This document shows, piece after piece, positions 18,506 through 26,027 of a stretch of DNA of 64,000 nt. Source of the DNA: Bacteroidota bacterium (lineage in GTDB: Bacteria; Bacteroidota; Bacteroidia; Chitinophagales; JADIYW01); NCBI GenBank assembly GCA_016705125.1, contig JADIYW010000024.1, positions 1 to 64,000 of the forward strand, read 5' to 3'. The stretch's first letter is position 1, and each line of letters opens with the position of its first letter. A program made the position numbers and the translations under genes. The notes under the pieces are model-generated. The model did not search any database. It was not told the DNA's origin and was given only the letters and a program-made list of their open reading frames with translations.

Positions 18506-19798
18506 ATGAAAGTTTGTATAATTGGTGCTGGTTCTTCAGGAATCGTAACTGCTAAAACATTATCTCAGAGTGGGATTGATTTTGATTGTTATGAAAAAGG
18601 GTCATTTATTGGAGGCGTTTGGAAATACAATAATGATAATGATTTATCCTCAGCATATAAATCATTGCACATTAATACATCAAAACAAATGATGTCTTTT
18701 TCTGATTTTCCAATGCCCAACAATTATCCAGACTATCCCCATCATAGTTTAATTTTCGACTATTTTAATGAATATGTAGATTATTTTAACATCAGAAAAA
18801 GTATACAATTTAATACAGAAGTTGAAAAAGTAGAAAAAATTGCCACCTCTGAATACTTAGTCAGTCTTTCAAATAAAAAACAGATAATATATAATGCGGT
18901 TATAGTGTGCAATGGTCACCATTGGAAACCAAAACACCCAAATTTTGAGGGTATTTTTAACGGAAAAACACTTCATGCTCATTTTTATAAAACACCCAAT
19001 GAGTTTGACAATATGCGTGTCTTGATTGTAGGCATTGGGAATAGTGCTGTAGATATAGCTTGCGAGTTATCTACTAATGCAAAAAAAGTAGTTATTTCTA
19101 CTCGAAGTAGTGCTTATATAATACCCAAATATCTATTCGGAATTCCGACTGACCATATTTCCAAACCACCATTGGCATTTTTTCCATTAGAAATACAGCG
19201 TTTGTCATTAAAAACTGCCCTGCTATTAAATTCTGGAAACCAAGAGAATTACGGTGTGCCAATTCCAAAAAGACCATTATTAACAGAACATCCAACTATT
19301 AGTCAAGATTTTTTGAGTAAAGTAGGACATGGAAAAATAAAAGTAAAAGGAAATATAAAACGATTTAATCAAAAAGAAGTAATTTTTGAAAACGACGATG
19401 TAGAAGAATTCGATACGATTATTTTTGCAACAGGTTATCAGATTTCATTCCCTTTCTTTGATAAAAACTTTATTTCCATAAAAGATAATGATGTGAGCTT
19501 TTACCACAAAGTGGTGGCTACCGAACATGCGAATTTATTTTTTATTGGTCTCCTCCAACCTTTAGGTGCCATAATGCCACTTGCCGAAATTCAGGCAAAG
19601 TGGGTGTCTAAATTACTAAACAAGGAAGTAATACTGCCACCGAAAGAAGTTATGGAGAAAACCATCAAGAAGGATAAATTGGCTATGGAAAAAAGGTATG
19701 TAAAATCGAATAGACATACAATTCAAGTAGATTTTTATCCCTACAAGAAAATAATTGAGGACGAAATAAAAAGCAAAAGATCATTTCGTAAAAATTAG
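18506..19798 (+). CDS. flavin-containing monooxygenase
   Basis: About 430 residues. The first Rossmann motif is CIIGAGSSGIVTAKTLS, the second is VLIVGIGNSAVDIACELS (about residue 172), and between them is the FMO fingerprint FNGKTLHAHFYK (FxGxxxHxxxY), with FATGYQISFPFF near the C-terminal side. The family uses NADPH and oxygen to oxidise soft nucleophiles such as amines or sulfides; the substrate here is unknown. The ATG at 18506 is preferred to a TTG two codons earlier. It is divergent from the reductase gene with 165 bases between them. Confidence 0.88.
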   Translation: MKVCIIGAGSSGIVTAKTLSQSGIDFDCYEKGSFIGGVWKYNNDNDLSSAYKSLHINTSKQMMSFSDFPMPNNYPDYPHHSLIFDYFNEYVDYFNIRKSIQFNTEVEKVEKIATSEYLVSLSNKKQIIYNAVIVCNGHHWKPKHPNFEGIFNGKTLHAHFYKTPNEFDNMRVLIVGIGNSAVDIACELSTNAKKVVISTRSSAYIIPKYLFGIPTDHISKPPLAFFPLEIQRLSLKTALLLNSGNQENYGVPIPKRPLLTEHPTISQDFLSKVGHGKIKVKGNIKRFNQKEVIFENDDVEEFDTIIFATGYQISFPFFDKNFISIKDNDVSFYHKVVATEHANLFFIGLLQPLGAIMPLAEIQAKWVSKLLNKEVILPPKEVMEKTIKKDKLAMEKRYVKSNRHTIQVDFYPYKKIIEDEIKSKRSFRKN

Positions 19799-20132
19799 GG
19801 TAGATTTCCAAATTAGTTATTTCAAATAAATTCAAAAGCGCTTTCAAATTGAACTTGAATCATTTTTTTGTAATAAAAAAATAAGTTCGCTAATCATTAT
19901 TTTACTGAAAATAATTCCTTATGCAAAACAACAATTAGATAACCCATTTAAACACTTTATTAATTCAAAAACCAATATAAAATTCATTTTTAAAAATTGA
20001 AAAATATTATAATTCGACCGTTGAGAAAAAAAAAGTTTAAAATGAAAAAAAAAAGTGAAAACATTTGGTAAATTTTCCAATTAAAAATTACTTTTACCCT
20101 ATAAATAAAGTAGGACTTAAAATTCAATAATT
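19799..20132. other. AT-rich intergenic stretch without a gene
   Basis: These 334 bases contain long A and T runs and no supported reading frame. A TACTTTTA sequence near 20089-20096, one base off the -7 consensus, may drive the next gene. No hairpin was seen after the monooxygenase gene. Confidence 0.5.
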
Positions 20133-20525
20133 GTGATAAAGAAAAGAGTAATTGTAGATTACAAAAATGTGCCCGAAGAGGTACTTCAGGCATTACATGA
20201 AAAATATCCTCATGGTTATACTAAAGGGATAATTAAATTTACGAACGCCAAAAATGAAGTGATTTCTGCTGTCTCTATCGAGATTGATGATGTTGCTTAT
20301 ATGGTTAAAGTAAGTACGCAATTGCAAAAAATGGTAGACAATGTTGACATTGATGACGATTTTGACCCATTGGGTGATGTTGCACTTGATGATTTAGGCG
20401 ATGGACTTAAGGATGTAGAAGACGAATTAGAAGATGATGATGACATGGCCGACGACGGATCTGACAGTTTTGACGAAGCATTGGATGGAGACGATGATGA
20501 CGATGACGATGATGATGACGAATAA
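20133..20525 (+). CDS. small acidic protein with poly-Asp tail
   Basis: A 130-residue protein starting at GTG (MIKKRVIVDYKNVPEEVLQA). The first about 75 residues form a compact alpha/beta unit (EKYPHGYTKGIIKFTNAKNE, VSIEIDDVAYMVKVS). The rest is almost only Asp and Glu, ending in an unbroken Asp run. I recall similar proteins in other Bacteroidota with no known function; the acidic tail would suit binding of basic partners or cations. It stands alone, with a terminator right after it. The Asp codons are mixed GAT and GAC, so the tail is not a simple triplet expansion. Confidence 0.75.
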   Translation: MIKKRVIVDYKNVPEEVLQALHEKYPHGYTKGIIKFTNAKNEVISAVSIEIDDVAYMVKVSTQLQKMVDNVDIDDDFDPLGDVALDDLGDGLKDVEDELEDDDDMADDGSDSFDEALDGDDDDDDDDDDE

Positions 20526-20533
20526 ATAAAAAT

Positions 20534-20574
20534 AAAAGCAATCTTGGACTATATAAAAGCCAAGATTGCTTTTA
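20534..20574. terminator. bidirectional terminator sharing sequence with a coding end
   Basis: AAAAGCAATCTTGG pairs with its exact complement (14 bp) around an AT-rich loop. The right arm is the last codons of the minus-strand DUF4112 gene, whose stop lies in the loop at 20549-20551. Confidence 0.8.
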
Positions 20575-21025
20575 TTAATTTAATAGTTATCCATAAAGAA
20601 AACCCAAAGAATAGTAAAAAAAATACACCTATCCCAATAAACAATTTATAAGGTTGTCCTTTGTGTTTACCTTCAACGAAATGCGCTTTTGCCAGTGCCA
20701 CATTCCTCTTGTTGCTTTTATAATATATATTAAAAATATTGCCTAAAACTGGAATCTCTCCTATAGTGACATCTAGCAATAAATTTCCTAACATTTTAGC
20801 CACTACTTTCCCAGAAGCTCCCTCTCGTACAATTGCTACAATAAGCCCGATAGATATTACTAAGCCTGAAATATCTCCAATAACGGGTAAAAAACCAATT
20901 ATTCCATCAACACCAATTTTTATTTTAGTGCCTGGTATTTGAAATTTACTATCTAAAAGAGTAGCAAATTTATCAATTCGCTCAAAGTTTTGCTTTGAGG
21001 GCTCTTTAATTATTGCCAAATTCAA
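20549..21025 (-). CDS. DUF4112 domain membrane protein
   Basis: A 158-residue protein matching DUF4112: LLDSKFQIPGTKIKIGVDGI, GFLPVIGDISGLVISIGLIV, MLGNLLLDVTIGEIPVLGNI and YKSNKRNVALAKAHF. It has a hairpin of hydrophobic segments in the middle and one strong C-terminal transmembrane segment (about residues 128-155). The family has no known function. Its ATG lies inside the end of the TerB-like gene (20-base overlap), so the two are translated together. Confidence 0.85.
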   Translation of the reverse strand: MNLAIIKEPSKQNFERIDKFATLLDSKFQIPGTKIKIGVDGIIGFLPVIGDISGLVISIGLIVAIVREGASGKVVAKMLGNLLLDVTIGEIPVLGNIFNIYYKSNKRNVALAKAHFVEGKHKGQPYKLFIGIGVFFLLFFGFSLWITIKLIKAILAFI

Positions 21026-21473
21026 TCATTTTAAGCCCAACCAAATGTGCTTCTTCGGATGATTCCTCAAACATACCCAAAAATCCTCCAGATGCTTCTG
21101 CCACACCCTTTGCCAATGTCCTCCAATTTTGCAAAAGAGCATTTGCATAATTGTGGTCCATCTTTGGAAGTATTTCATTCAACTTCACCAATTCTTCCGT
21201 GATTTTACTATTGCGTTCTAGTGCATCTCCACTATATCTTTCACTTAAAATTTGAATTTCATTTTCAAATGTTTCTTCTACTAAATTAAAATATTCAAAT
21301 AATAATGGATCTCCTGTTGTTTTTCGAAATGCTACAATTTTCTTAGCCCTTTCCTTTTCTTCATTATCAAAATTATTATCTGCACCTCCAATCAATAAAG
21401 AAACTAAAGCTGGTGTATTCAGTACCAAATTAACTTCCTCTGTGCTTAGTTGACTTAAACTCGCTATACTCAT
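21006..21473 (-). CDS. TerB-like hypothetical protein
   Basis: A 155-residue, all-helical, acidic protein without signal peptide. ALVSLLIGGADNNFDNEEKE near residue 23 resembles the start of TerB/DjlA-like domains, where an acidic loop lies between helices, but the rest is not clear enough for a firm call. It overlaps the DUF4112 gene by 20 bases, so a shared role at the membrane is likely. It is divergent from the candidate small RNA. Confidence 0.55.
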   Translation of the reverse strand: MSIASLSQLSTEEVNLVLNTPALVSLLIGGADNNFDNEEKERAKKIVAFRKTTGDPLLFEYFNLVEETFENEIQILSERYSGDALERNSKITEELVKLNEILPKMDHNYANALLQNWRTLAKGVAEASGGFLGMFEESSEEAHLVGLKMIEFGNN

Positions 21474-21647
21474 CTTTTAATTTATTTGGTACAAAATTAA
21501 TTATTTTCTCAAATAACCTTTTTATTTAAGTTGATATTTGCGTTAATTCAATTTAAATATTATAAAATAGAAACAAACATTCATATTCTGCCTTATTTTT
21601 TTCGATTTTTGTATTTTTTTGTATTTTTTAAAACGTTTATTTTATAC

Positions 21648-21655
21648 TATTTTTG
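21648..21655 (+). promoter_or_regulatory. -7 box (TATTTTTG) of the candidate small RNA
   Basis: A full TAnnTTTG match in the gap between the divergent TerB-like gene and the HAD gene, 40 bases before the strong terminator stem at 21695. Confidence 0.5.
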
Positions 21656-21660
21656 CAATA

Positions 21661-21735
21661 ACAAAAGTTCTTACCCCAATAACATTCCTTGTTTGGCGAA
21701 TTTAATTACTCAGAATTAAATTCGCCTTTTTTTTT
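21661..21735 (+). ncRNA. candidate small RNA or terminated leader of the HAD gene
   Basis: A promoter box at 21648-21655 and a perfect intrinsic terminator at 21695-21735 enclose about 75 bases with no convincing reading frame. The gene to the left is on the other strand, so this terminator has no upstream coding gene to serve. The unstructured 5' part contains TTCTTACCCCAATAACATTC. It may be a free-standing RNA or an attenuated leader of the HAD gene, whose ATG is 12 bases past the T run. I know no RNA family with this sequence. Confidence 0.45.
21695..21735 (+). terminator. strong intrinsic terminator before the HAD gene
   Basis: GGCGAATTTAATT and its exact complement form a 13-bp stem around the loop ACTCAG, followed by nine T. 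Confidence 0.85.
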
Positions 21736-21746
21736 ATTTAAAAAAT

Positions 21747-22379
21747 ATGCATTTCTTTGGTTCAAAAAATACATTGATAAAGGCGCTTATATTTGATTTA
21801 GGAAATGTTATCCTCCAGCTAAATGATGAGGAAAAATGGGAATCCGAAATTTTCATACCACTTTTTGAAAAAGAAAAATATTCAATTCTAAATAACAACA
21901 ATTTCTTTGAACGATTTGAATGTGGCCTTTTTGACGAATCCTTTTTTATACAACAATTGCAGGAAATTTCAAATCAACCTATTGAAACCGAAACAATAAT
22001 CGATGCTTGGAATGCAAAAATCTCTCATTTTCCTGATGGAAATATTGAAACAATCAATGCTTTAAAATATAGATACCGGATTTTTCTTTTAAGTAATACG
22101 AATAGTATTCATGAAAAATATTTTATAAAACTATTGATTTCAAAATTTGGTGAAAATATTTTTGATGATTTATTCGAAACTTGCTTTTATTCCCACCATT
22201 TAAAACAAAGAAAACCCAATCCCGATATCTTTGAAACCGTTTTAAAATCAACCCAACTCCAAGCCAATGAATGTTTATTTTTGGATGATAATGAGGCAAA
22301 TATTACTGCGGCTCTTTCCTTGGGATTTGAAACAATTTGGATAAAAAATAGTACACAAATACAAGAATTATATGAATAA
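21747..22379 (+). CDS. HAD family phosphatase (YihX-like)
   Basis: A 210-residue HAD-superfamily hydrolase of subclass IA. Motif I is IFDLGNVI (nucleophile Asp near residue 17, second Asp replaced by Gly as in YihX-type sugar phosphatases), motif II is LLSNTN, motif III the Lys in KQRKPNPDIF and motif IV LFLDDNEANI. The cap region is helical. Family members dephosphorylate glucose-1-phosphate or other small phosphates; the substrate here is open. The gene lies directly behind a strong terminator, so its transcription may depend on readthrough. Confidence 0.85.
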   Translation: MHFFGSKNTLIKALIFDLGNVILQLNDEEKWESEIFIPLFEKEKYSILNNNNFFERFECGLFDESFFIQQLQEISNQPIETETIIDAWNAKISHFPDGNIETINALKYRYRIFLLSNTNSIHEKYFIKLLISKFGENIFDDLFETCFYSHHLKQRKPNPDIFETVLKSTQLQANECLFLDDNEANITAALSLGFETIWIKNSTQIQELYE

Positions 22380-22407
22380 AAAAGGGGTTGATTGCTCAAC
22401 CCCTTTT
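22380..22407. terminator. bidirectional terminator between the HAD gene and hsp20
   Basis: A perfect 12-bp stem (AAAAGGGGTTGA with TCAACCCCTTTT) around the loop TTGC lies between two convergent genes. Confidence 0.85.
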
Positions 22408-22427
22408 CTTTCCTTTCACTTTTCCCT

Positions 22428-22868
22428 TTACTTTACAGCTACTTTTTTTGCTTCTTTTTTCTCTTCCTTCTGAAATTTAGGCAAAGAAATATGCAAAATA
22501 CCTTGTTCATACTTAGCTTCTAGATTTTCTACATCTACCAATTTCTCATTTACAGTAAAATGTCTTTCAAAGGAATTGTAGGTAAATTCTTTTCTAACAA
22601 ACTTTGTTGTTTCGTCCCTTTCCTCTTTTTCAGTTTCCTCTGAGTAAGAAATTGCTAAATCGTCTTGATTAATTTCAATGTTAAAATTTTCTTTTTTAAG
22701 CCCCGGTGCCAATACTTCAATCTCAAAAAGTTTATCTGTCTCCTTTATATTTACCGGTACAGATTTATTGAAATTAAATTCTGGATTTCTAAAAGTATCT
22801 CTTGAAAAGAAATCATCAAAAAAAGTTGGTTCGTTTCTGAATGCGTGTTTAAATTTAATAAGTCCCAT
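22428..22868 (-). CDS. Hsp20/alpha-crystallin small heat-shock protein
   Basis: A 146-residue ATP-independent holdase. The alpha-crystallin domain spans about residues 35-130 (VPVNIKETDKLFEIEVLAPG, FERHFTVNEKLVDVENLEAK, GILHISLP), preceded by a short Phe-rich N-terminus (FFDDFFSRDTFRNPEFNF) and followed by a Lys-rich tail. The usual I-x-I/V motif is not obvious in the tail. It binds unfolding proteins in the cytosol. The upstream gap holds two TGTCATT copies that could be control sites. Confidence 0.93.
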   Translation of the reverse strand: MGLIKFKHAFRNEPTFFDDFFSRDTFRNPEFNFNKSVPVNIKETDKLFEIEVLAPGLKKENFNIEINQDDLAISYSEETEKEERDETTKFVRKEFTYNSFERHFTVNEKLVDVENLEAKYEQGILHISLPKFQKEEKKEAKKVAVK

Positions 22869-23076
22869 AATTATTTGTTTTTTTTGTTTAAAAATAGTTT
22901 CTAACTAATATTCAATTTTTATTCCATTAGAACAAAGAAGCTAAATTGGCATAATTTGAAAAACAAACCAGACATATTGTCATTTAATTGCGTACAAAAA
23001 TGTCATTATGGCATATTTTTTATTTTGAAAAGCATTTTATAAATAAAATCTTTTGCTTAATATTGCAGATACAACT

Positions 23077-24078
23077 ATGTTGGTCAATTATTATTTTCCG
23101 TTTTCGTTATCAGCCTATCGGCTTGATAAGTATCTAGCATCTGGATGGTTCAGAAATTGCAATATGCTTTTTAAGGCAAAAGTTTTATGCTTGGATGGCC
23201 AACTGAATAATGTTATTAATATAAGGTTAGACATAAAAAAGCAAGATGATTTTACCAAAAAACAAAAAAAAATCTATGCATTAGCAAAGAATAGTTTTAC
23301 CATAAAAATTCAAAATGCAATTATTACTCCCGAAAAAGAAAAATTGTATTTAAATCACCAAGCAAGATTTAAAGGTTATATTTATAAAACCTTGAGTCAA
23401 TTTTTATTTGGCGAATCTCCCTCAAGACTCAATATATATAACACTAAAGAAATTTGCGTTTATGATGGCGAGCAATTAGTCGCTTTTAGCTTTTTTGATC
23501 TTGGGAAACAAAGTATTGCAAGTATCCTTTGTGTTTTTGACAGCCAATATTCAAAATATTCCCTTGGCCATTTTACAATGATGGAAGAAATAACGTATGC
23601 TAAAGAGCATGCTTTCAAATATTACTACCCAGGATATATTCTAGATCAATCGAATACTTTTGATTATAAATTGAAAATGGGTAAATTTGATTATTATGAT
23701 GGTGGAAAGTGGCGTTCATACGAAAGCATAAACTATGAAAACCTAGATGGCAACTTAATTATTGGAAGGTTAAAAGAATATGAATCTAAGCTTATAAAAG
23801 AAAACATCGAACACAAATGGAAATACTATCCTTATTTTTCTTTGGGTTATTTTCAAGATATTATACATCCGTTTGTAAAGTCGCCAATACATTTGGTACT
23901 TGAGGAAGATAAAGACGAGGGTCGATACAAAATAGTGGAGTATGATATTGAAACAGATTACTTTAACATTACTGAAGTAATTGAATGTCCTGAATATGAT
24001 TTTATTTTAAAGCAACAAGACAAGTTGATCAATCAAAACGACTCTAATCAATGGGAAAAAGTATTGAGATATAAATAA
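23077..24078 (+). CDS. aminoacyl-tRNA--protein transferase-like protein
   Basis: About 333 residues, like the Ate1/Bpt group that adds Arg or Leu to protein N-termini and marks them for ClpS-ClpAP. Supporting text: YRLDKYLASGWFRNCNMLFK near the N-terminus, then a GNAT-like C-terminal half with ICVYDGEQLVAFSFFDLGKQ, YSLGHFTMMEEITYAKEHAF and YYPGYILDQSNTFDYKLKMG. The CxxC-type zinc site of eukaryotic Ate1 is absent. The ATG at 23077 is chosen over a TTG at 23053 because it aligns better with the fold start. It stands alone, convergent with mscS. The call rests on remembered similarity. Confidence 0.7.
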   Translation: MLVNYYFPFSLSAYRLDKYLASGWFRNCNMLFKAKVLCLDGQLNNVINIRLDIKKQDDFTKKQKKIYALAKNSFTIKIQNAIITPEKEKLYLNHQARFKGYIYKTLSQFLFGESPSRLNIYNTKEICVYDGEQLVAFSFFDLGKQSIASILCVFDSQYSKYSLGHFTMMEEITYAKEHAFKYYYPGYILDQSNTFDYKLKMGKFDYYDGGKWRSYESINYENLDGNLIIGRLKEYESKLIKENIEHKWKYYPYFSLGYFQDIIHPFVKSPIHLVLEEDKDEGRYKIVEYDIETDYFNITEVIECPEYDFILKQQDKLINQNDSNQWEKVLRYK

Positions 24079-24109
24079 AAAAAGGTGCCTTCGAATAATC
24101 GAAAGCACC
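24077..24109 (-). terminator. terminator of the mscS-DUF3078 side
   Basis: GGTGCCTTCGA and TCGAAAGCACC pair with one mismatch around ATAA. A seven-T run follows only on the minus strand, so it serves the minus-strand gene. Confidence 0.75.
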
Positions 24110-24129
24110 CATTAAAATATCTATAACAA

Positions 24130-24936
24130 TTAACCGTGAATTTGAATTTGTGTGGGTACTGGCGAACCAATACCTGCTTTAGTGAGTGCAATTCTTGTTT
24201 GTTCTTGCGTTTCAAAAAACACCTTCCAATAGTCTCCAGGTAAGCAATATGGATTTACCACCATTACATATCCTGCATCATTTAATTGCTTTACATTTAC
24301 ACTAGCTTTTGGCGTTTTCAATACTGAAGGATGGTTGTTTAAAACTTCCATTACCACAGCCCTTGTTTCCTCTATGGCAAATGAATTAGAAATATGAATA
24401 TCAAAATCAACCCTTACACTTCCTAATGCCGAATGATTAATAATATTTCCATTCGACAATGGCCCGTTAGGTATGATTACCAATCGGTTAGTGCCAGTAA
24501 CAATATGTGTTGTAAATAGAGAAATTTCTTTTACATGACCTACATTTCCCTGCGCTTCTATTAAATCGCCTACCTTAAATGGACGAAATAAAAGTATAAG
24601 TGCTCCTCCTGCAAAATTACCTAATGAACCTTGCAAAGCCATACCGACTGCCAATGACATAGCACCAATAACGGCAACGAAAGAAGTAGTAGCAACACCT
24701 AGCATACTTGCCACACTTACAAAAAGCAATACTTTAAGTAACGCTGTAATCAAACTCAAAACAAACCCACTTAATGTTGGATCGGTTTCTTTCTTTTTTA
24801 AAGCCTTTCCGGTAACTGCAGCTACTTTATTAATAACAAAATTACCAATAAAGAATACTAATAAAGCCGCTAAAACTTTAGGGCCAAAGGTTAAAATGCC
24901 ATTTACAATGCTTTCTGATATTTTAGTAAAATCCAT
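24130..24936 (-). CDS. small-conductance mechanosensitive channel (MscS family)
   Basis: A 268-residue inner-membrane channel that opens under membrane tension to release solutes in osmotic down-shock. Three transmembrane segments occupy about residues 15-120; the pore helix is Gly/Ala-rich (IGAMSLAVGMALQGSLGNFA) and followed by GGALILLFRPFKVGDLIEAQ, the beta-domain signature. HIVTGTNRLVIIPNGPLSNG is the typical later motif. It is the same size as E. coli MscS. It starts 10 bases after the stop of the DUF3078 gene. Confidence 0.95.
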   Translation of the reverse strand: MDFTKISESIVNGILTFGPKVLAALLVFFIGNFVINKVAAVTGKALKKKETDPTLSGFVLSLITALLKVLLFVSVASMLGVATTSFVAVIGAMSLAVGMALQGSLGNFAGGALILLFRPFKVGDLIEAQGNVGHVKEISLFTTHIVTGTNRLVIIPNGPLSNGNIINHSALGSVRVDFDIHISNSFAIEETRAVVMEVLNNHPSVLKTPKASVNVKQLNDAGYVMVVNPYCLPGDYWKVFFETQEQTRIALTKAGIGSPVPTQIQIHG

Positions 24937-24946
24937 CTTTTTAATT

Positions 24947-25915
24947 TTAATCTACGTTTGCAGGAACTTTTCTTTCTATTACTTTATTCACGTTATAAGC
25001 AAATCCTACGCCTATTACATCTCTGAACTGAACACCTCTATCGTCGGCAATTCCATTTTCATTTTTATCAGTTGGAATTAATACATCGTAATCATAAATC
25101 AAATGAGTAAATACATTTGCAGTGATATAATTAGTTACTTTCAAACCAATTGTAGTTTGCCAATCTATATCAATATTTTGTGCAGGACCTTTTAAATAAT
25201 CTTTATAAATCTTCAAAACAGAAAATACATTCACATTTTTAACTACTTCTTGTTTGTAGGTAAAAATAGCTGTAGCTCCAAATTCTCCTCTAAAATTCTT
25301 AAAATCATTACCATGTAAATTCAATGCTGCAATTTCATCATTTGCTACTATTGTCATTTTAGCAGCAACTGGAGACAAGAACATTGAAAAATATTGATTA
25401 GGAACATAATCCATACCTAAAGCTCCCTCTGCAAATAAAGGACTTGCAAACCTAGAGATTACTGGAGGTGTAATAGTATCGGCTACCGCAAAATTCTTTG
25501 TTTTTGTTAATTGAGTTCTCAAGTTGGCATAAGTACTCACATACCATTTGTTTGAAATTCGATATCCATATTTAGTAAACAATTCGATACGGTCTGCGCT
25601 TTTTCTAAAAGGCTCTTTTCTTAATTTCTGCATACCATACTCAATGGCCAAACGGCTTTGAAATAAGTTTTTTCCCCTTTTTAAATCTGCATAACCATTT
25701 ATCAAACCTAATAAACCTATACTAGGACTTCCACCTGCTGCCCAATTCTTTAATCCTACTTGATTAAATGTCAAGGTACTTGTACCACCTAATTTCCAAC
25801 CATCAGGATTTGTAGCTTTGGCTACGTCATCGGCAGTTTCTGCCTTAGTTACTTGTGCGCTTGCAATTCCAATTGCCACACAAAACATAATTACTGTTAA
25901 AACAATTTTTTTCAT
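24947..25915 (-). CDS. DUF3078 outer-membrane-like protein
   Basis: A 322-residue exported protein with signal peptide (VMFCVAIGIASAQ). The mature part begins with GWKLGGTSTLTFNQVGLKNW and AAGGSPSIGLLGLINGYADL, which are typical of DUF3078, and continues with many amphipathic beta-strands (RIELFTKYGYRISNKWYVST) like a barrel. Its function is unknown. It is 10 bases upstream of mscS and may be co-transcribed with it from the -7 box at 25935-25942. Confidence 0.88.
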   Translation of the reverse strand: MKKIVLTVIMFCVAIGIASAQVTKAETADDVAKATNPDGWKLGGTSTLTFNQVGLKNWAAGGSPSIGLLGLINGYADLKRGKNLFQSRLAIEYGMQKLRKEPFRKSADRIELFTKYGYRISNKWYVSTYANLRTQLTKTKNFAVADTITPPVISRFASPLFAEGALGMDYVPNQYFSMFLSPVAAKMTIVANDEIAALNLHGNDFKNFRGEFGATAIFTYKQEVVKNVNVFSVLKIYKDYLKGPAQNIDIDWQTTIGLKVTNYITANVFTHLIYDYDVLIPTDKNENGIADDRGVQFRDVIGVGFAYNVNKVIERKVPANVD

Positions 25916-25934
25916 AAATAATTTAATTAAAGTG

Positions 25935-25942
25935 CAAAAATA
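25935..25942 (-). promoter_or_regulatory. -7 box (TATTTTTG) for the DUF3078-mscS unit
   Basis: A full TAnnTTTG match on the minus strand, 19 bases before the ATG at 25915. Confidence 0.5.
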
Positions 25943-26027
25943 TTTTTTTTATTTTAAAATGTCCTACTGTTTAGAATTTAATAATATACACTGATAGTCA
26001 ATTTATTATATAATATTTTTTTGTAAT

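Noticed and set aside
20440..20525. Asp run as an assembly error or triplet repeat expansion
   Set aside because: GAT and GAC alternate irregularly and the frame stays open to a proper stop followed by a terminator.
21531..21719. 62-residue reading frame in the gap before the HAD gene
   Set aside because: It is Phe/Tyr/Leu/Ile-rich because the DNA is T-rich, has no signal or conserved pattern, and runs into the terminator stem.
22955..22980. Sigma-54 promoter (TTGGCATAATTTGAAA) before the transferase gene
   Set aside because: The GG element is present but the GC at the required distance is missing.
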